This document shows positions 6,857 through 8,025 of a DNA stretch of 8,025 nucleotides, piece by piece. Numbering within the stretch: the first letter of the stretch is position 1; every line of letters begins with the position of its first letter. Location: positions 1 through 8,025 of the forward strand of contig JAHKLP010000097.1 in NCBI GenBank assembly GCA_020855015.1, read 5' to 3'. A program made the position numbers and the translations under genes. Under the pieces are notes generated by a model, which was given only the letters and a program-made list of their open reading frames with translations, made no database searches and was not told the origin of the DNA. The stretch is from Methanobacterium sp. (GTDB lineage: Archaea; Methanobacteriota; Methanobacteria; Methanobacteriales; Methanobacteriaceae).

Positions 6857-6866
6857 TTTATTATAT
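6857..6866 (+). promoter_or_regulatory. Candidate TATA box of the PRC-barrel gene
   Basis: TTTATTATAT sits about 55 nt before the ATG at 6917. Transcription would start near 6887, leaving a 30-nt leader that contains GAGGT at 6906-6910. The rest of the 268-nt gap from 6649 is AT-rich with no gene I can support. Confidence 0.4.
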
Positions 6867-6916
6867 CATTATGATTATAAGATTATTAGAAGTCTTAACT
6901 AAACCGAGGTTTTCAA

Positions 6917-7423
6917 ATGAAAGTCAGTGATTTTGTTGGAATGAAAGTTATTGATATCGGAGCAAAAGAAGTGGGAAAAGTAGAAGATCTGGCTGTTTTC
7001 CTGAAAGAATCTGTGGTTGAACAAATATTTATCTCAACAGGCTCTACTTTAAATAAAAAATATTTTTCTGTCCAAAAAGAAGATTTAGCTGCAATTGGAG
7101 ATTTTGTTCAATTAAAATTAGACGAAGATACCTTGGAAAATAAAATTAAAGTGGATAAAATAGACGATTCAGTGGCCAAGGATTTACGTTTCAAAAATGT
7201 TGAAGGGAAAGTTGTCCTGGCTAAGGGGGGTATGGAAATTGGTAAAATAGATGACTTGGTTATTGACCCCGCAGCAGGCCTCATTAAAAACGTTATCATT
7301 TCCATGGGAGGAACCTTCAACCGTAAACGAATCATGATTACCAAGGAGGATATTGCCGAAATTGGTGATTACATGATCTTAAATCTCTCCCAAGAACAAG
7401 TTGAACAAATGGCAGTGGATTAA
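6917..7423 (+). CDS. Tandem PRC-barrel domain protein
   Basis: A soluble 168-residue protein made of two PRC-barrel domains, about 1-74 and 93-163. The repeats align visibly: GKVEDLAV against GKIDDLVI, ISTGSTLNKK against ISMGGTFNRK, and KEDLAAIGD against KEDIAEIGD. PRC barrels are small beta barrels that mediate protein contacts. In archaea, single- and multi-domain members include the RimM-like ribosome factors and the CdpA/CdpB proteins that link FtsZ to the cell-division machinery. The tandem form here lacks a membrane segment, so CdpB-like partner roles fit better than CdpA-like, but this is inference. The start is well supported: GAGGT lies six nt before ATG 6917. It has its own promoter and terminator candidates and is probably transcribed alone. 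Confidence 0.9.
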   Translation: MKVSDFVGMKVIDIGAKEVGKVEDLAVFLKESVVEQIFISTGSTLNKKYFSVQKEDLAAIGDFVQLKLDEDTLENKIKVDKIDDSVAKDLRFKNVEGKVVLAKGGMEIGKIDDLVIDPAAGLIKNVIISMGGTFNRKRIMITKEDIAEIGDYMILNLSQEQVEQMAVD

Positions 7424-7429
7424 ACTGTT

Positions 7430-7454
7430 CTATTTTTTATTTTCTCATTTTTTT
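7430..7454 (+). terminator. Oligo-T terminator after the PRC-barrel gene
   Basis: Two T-runs (six T at 7433-7438 and seven at 7448-7454) follow the PRC-barrel stop at 7421-7423 within about 30 nt. Archaeal RNA polymerase terminates at such oligo-T tracts without needing a stem. It is the clearest terminator-like signal in the window. Confidence 0.55.
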
Positions 7455-7622
7455 CAGACACACAATAAACAACGTATCCTACTCTCTTCAGAACTCATAG
7501 CTTACAGAACGGTATTTGCTTTTGCAAGACATAAACTGCGCGTTCAACCACTCACCCCACTTATTCAATATATTATAACAAAATATCCAATCAGTACCTC
7601 CAATACGACTAAATTAGAAAAA

Positions 7623-7632
7623 GATATATAAC
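7623..7632 (+). promoter_or_regulatory. Candidate TATA box near the CDF gene
   Basis: AGATATATAA here follows a GAAAAA purine stretch that looks like a BRE. By normal spacing the transcript would start at about the ATG at 7654, past the G-run ribosome site, so either this promoter is leaderless or an upstream element such as the ATATATTATA near 7568-7577 is used. The remaining sequence from 7455 to 7653 holds nothing I can support. Confidence 0.3.
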
Positions 7633-7653
7633 TTCAGATAAAAGGGGGGAAAA

Positions 7654-8025
7654 ATGAATCAAAAGTCTTACTATTCAAATGTTAAAAAGGTCCTTTTAAT
7701 TGTCCTAATTATCAATCTTGCAGTGGCCTTGTCCAAAATGATCTATGGATGGATGACTAATTCATTAAGCATCACCTCTGACGGATTCCATTCTCTCTTC
7801 GACGGAACTTCTAATATTATTGGAATTATAGGGATCACCCTTGCTTCTCGACCGCCCGACAAGGTTCATCCTTATGGTCATGAAAAATTTGAAATCTTTG
7901 CATCTCTGGGAATTGCATTTCTATTATTCATCACTTGTTTTGAGATTTTTCAGTCTGCTCTGGGAAAATTCTACAATCCATCAACTCCCGATATCAATCT
8001 AATGAGTTTTATAGTGATGGGAATA
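7654..8025 (+). CDS. Cation diffusion facilitator (CDF) transporter, N-terminal part
   Basis: The frame is open from ATG 7654 to the window edge (124 residues), so the C-terminal part is missing. It covers the first three transmembrane helices (about 12-32, 37-65, 81-103) and the start of the fourth. The CDF signature is plain: SLSITSDGFHSLFDG, with H46-x3-D50 on the second helix as half of the transport site, then HPYGHEKFE (72-80) in the next loop. The H-x3-D form of the site is associated with zinc-type CDFs (D-x3-D occurs in the zinc/iron carrier YiiP), so Zn2+ or a similar divalent metal is a reasonable guess for efflux by proton exchange. Six G at 7645-7650 precede the ATG by 3 nt as a ribosome site. 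The second half of the metal site and the cytoplasmic domain lie outside the window. Confidence 0.92.
   Translation, partial: MNQKSYYSNVKKVLLIVLIINLAVALSKMIYGWMTNSLSITSDGFHSLFDGTSNIIGIIGITLASRPPDKVHPYGHEKFEIFASLGIAFLLFITCFEIFQSALGKFYNPSTPDINLMSFIVMGI

Noticed and set aside
6739..6930. 63-residue + strand open frame with a hydrophobic stretch
   Set aside because: It overlaps the well-supported PRC-barrel start, is full of AT-driven Ile/Tyr/Asn/Phe codons, and its AGGT is only two nt from the ATG. It looks like non-coding AT-rich sequence.
7511..7530. Small TTGC/GCAA dyad in the gap before the CDF gene
   Set aside because: Only four base pairs per arm; not distinguishable from chance.
7401..7631. 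76-residue + strand open frame after the PRC-barrel gene
   Set aside because: It begins inside the PRC-barrel gene in another frame, lacks a ribosome site, runs over the oligo-T tract and has no recognisable composition.

Overview
The window is an AT-rich stretch of a methanogenic archaeon, most likely of the order Methanobacteriales (a Methanobacterium-like genome). No single marker proves this. The case rests on a UbiA-family enzyme of the archaeal ether-lipid type, a tandem PRC-barrel protein, a membrane-anchored PsbP-like protein, a CDGSH/Fer4_19-type iron-sulfur protein, Shine-Dalgarno sites of the GAGG/GGTG kind, AT-rich TATA-like promoters and oligo-T ends. No tRNA, rRNA, CRISPR array, insertion sequence or phage gene was seen.

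Layout: the left edge (1-219) is the 3' end of a small membrane-protein gene. It is followed by a probable digeranylgeranylglyceryl phosphate synthase (308-1150) and a stand-alone Rieske ferredoxin (1255-1611), all on +. A membrane-anchored FAM173/aKMT-like methyltransferase lies on - (1707-2252) and is divergent from a CDGSH protein with two CDGSH domains around a third cysteine-bearing domain (2434-3168, +). A DJ-1/PfpI protein (3177-3752, -) converges on it with an 8-nt gap. A PsbP-like lipo/membrane protein lies upstream of the DJ-1 gene on the same strand (3815-4444, -). An EamA transporter and a DedA/VTT protein form a tight + strand pair (4596-5534, 5547-6197). A very acidic orphan protein converges on them (6202-6648, -), and their two stop codons sit in one palindrome. 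Next come a tandem PRC-barrel protein (6917-7423, +) and the 5' part of a cation diffusion facilitator (7654 to the right edge, +).

How the genes may work together: this looks like ordinary chromosomal housekeeping and accessory territory rather than one dedicated system. Two loose themes are visible. One is iron-sulfur/redox and stress proteins (Rieske, CDGSH, DJ-1). The other is membrane and envelope functions (ether-lipid prenyltransferase, EamA plus DedA, PsbP-like, CDF). Only the EamA-DedA pair has operon-grade spacing. The items most worth a second look are the DedA protein that lacks its family's usual second acidic residue and second arginine, the acidic tryptophan-containing orphan, the tandem PRC-barrel protein (a family tied to archaeal cell division), and the membrane-anchored methyltransferase.
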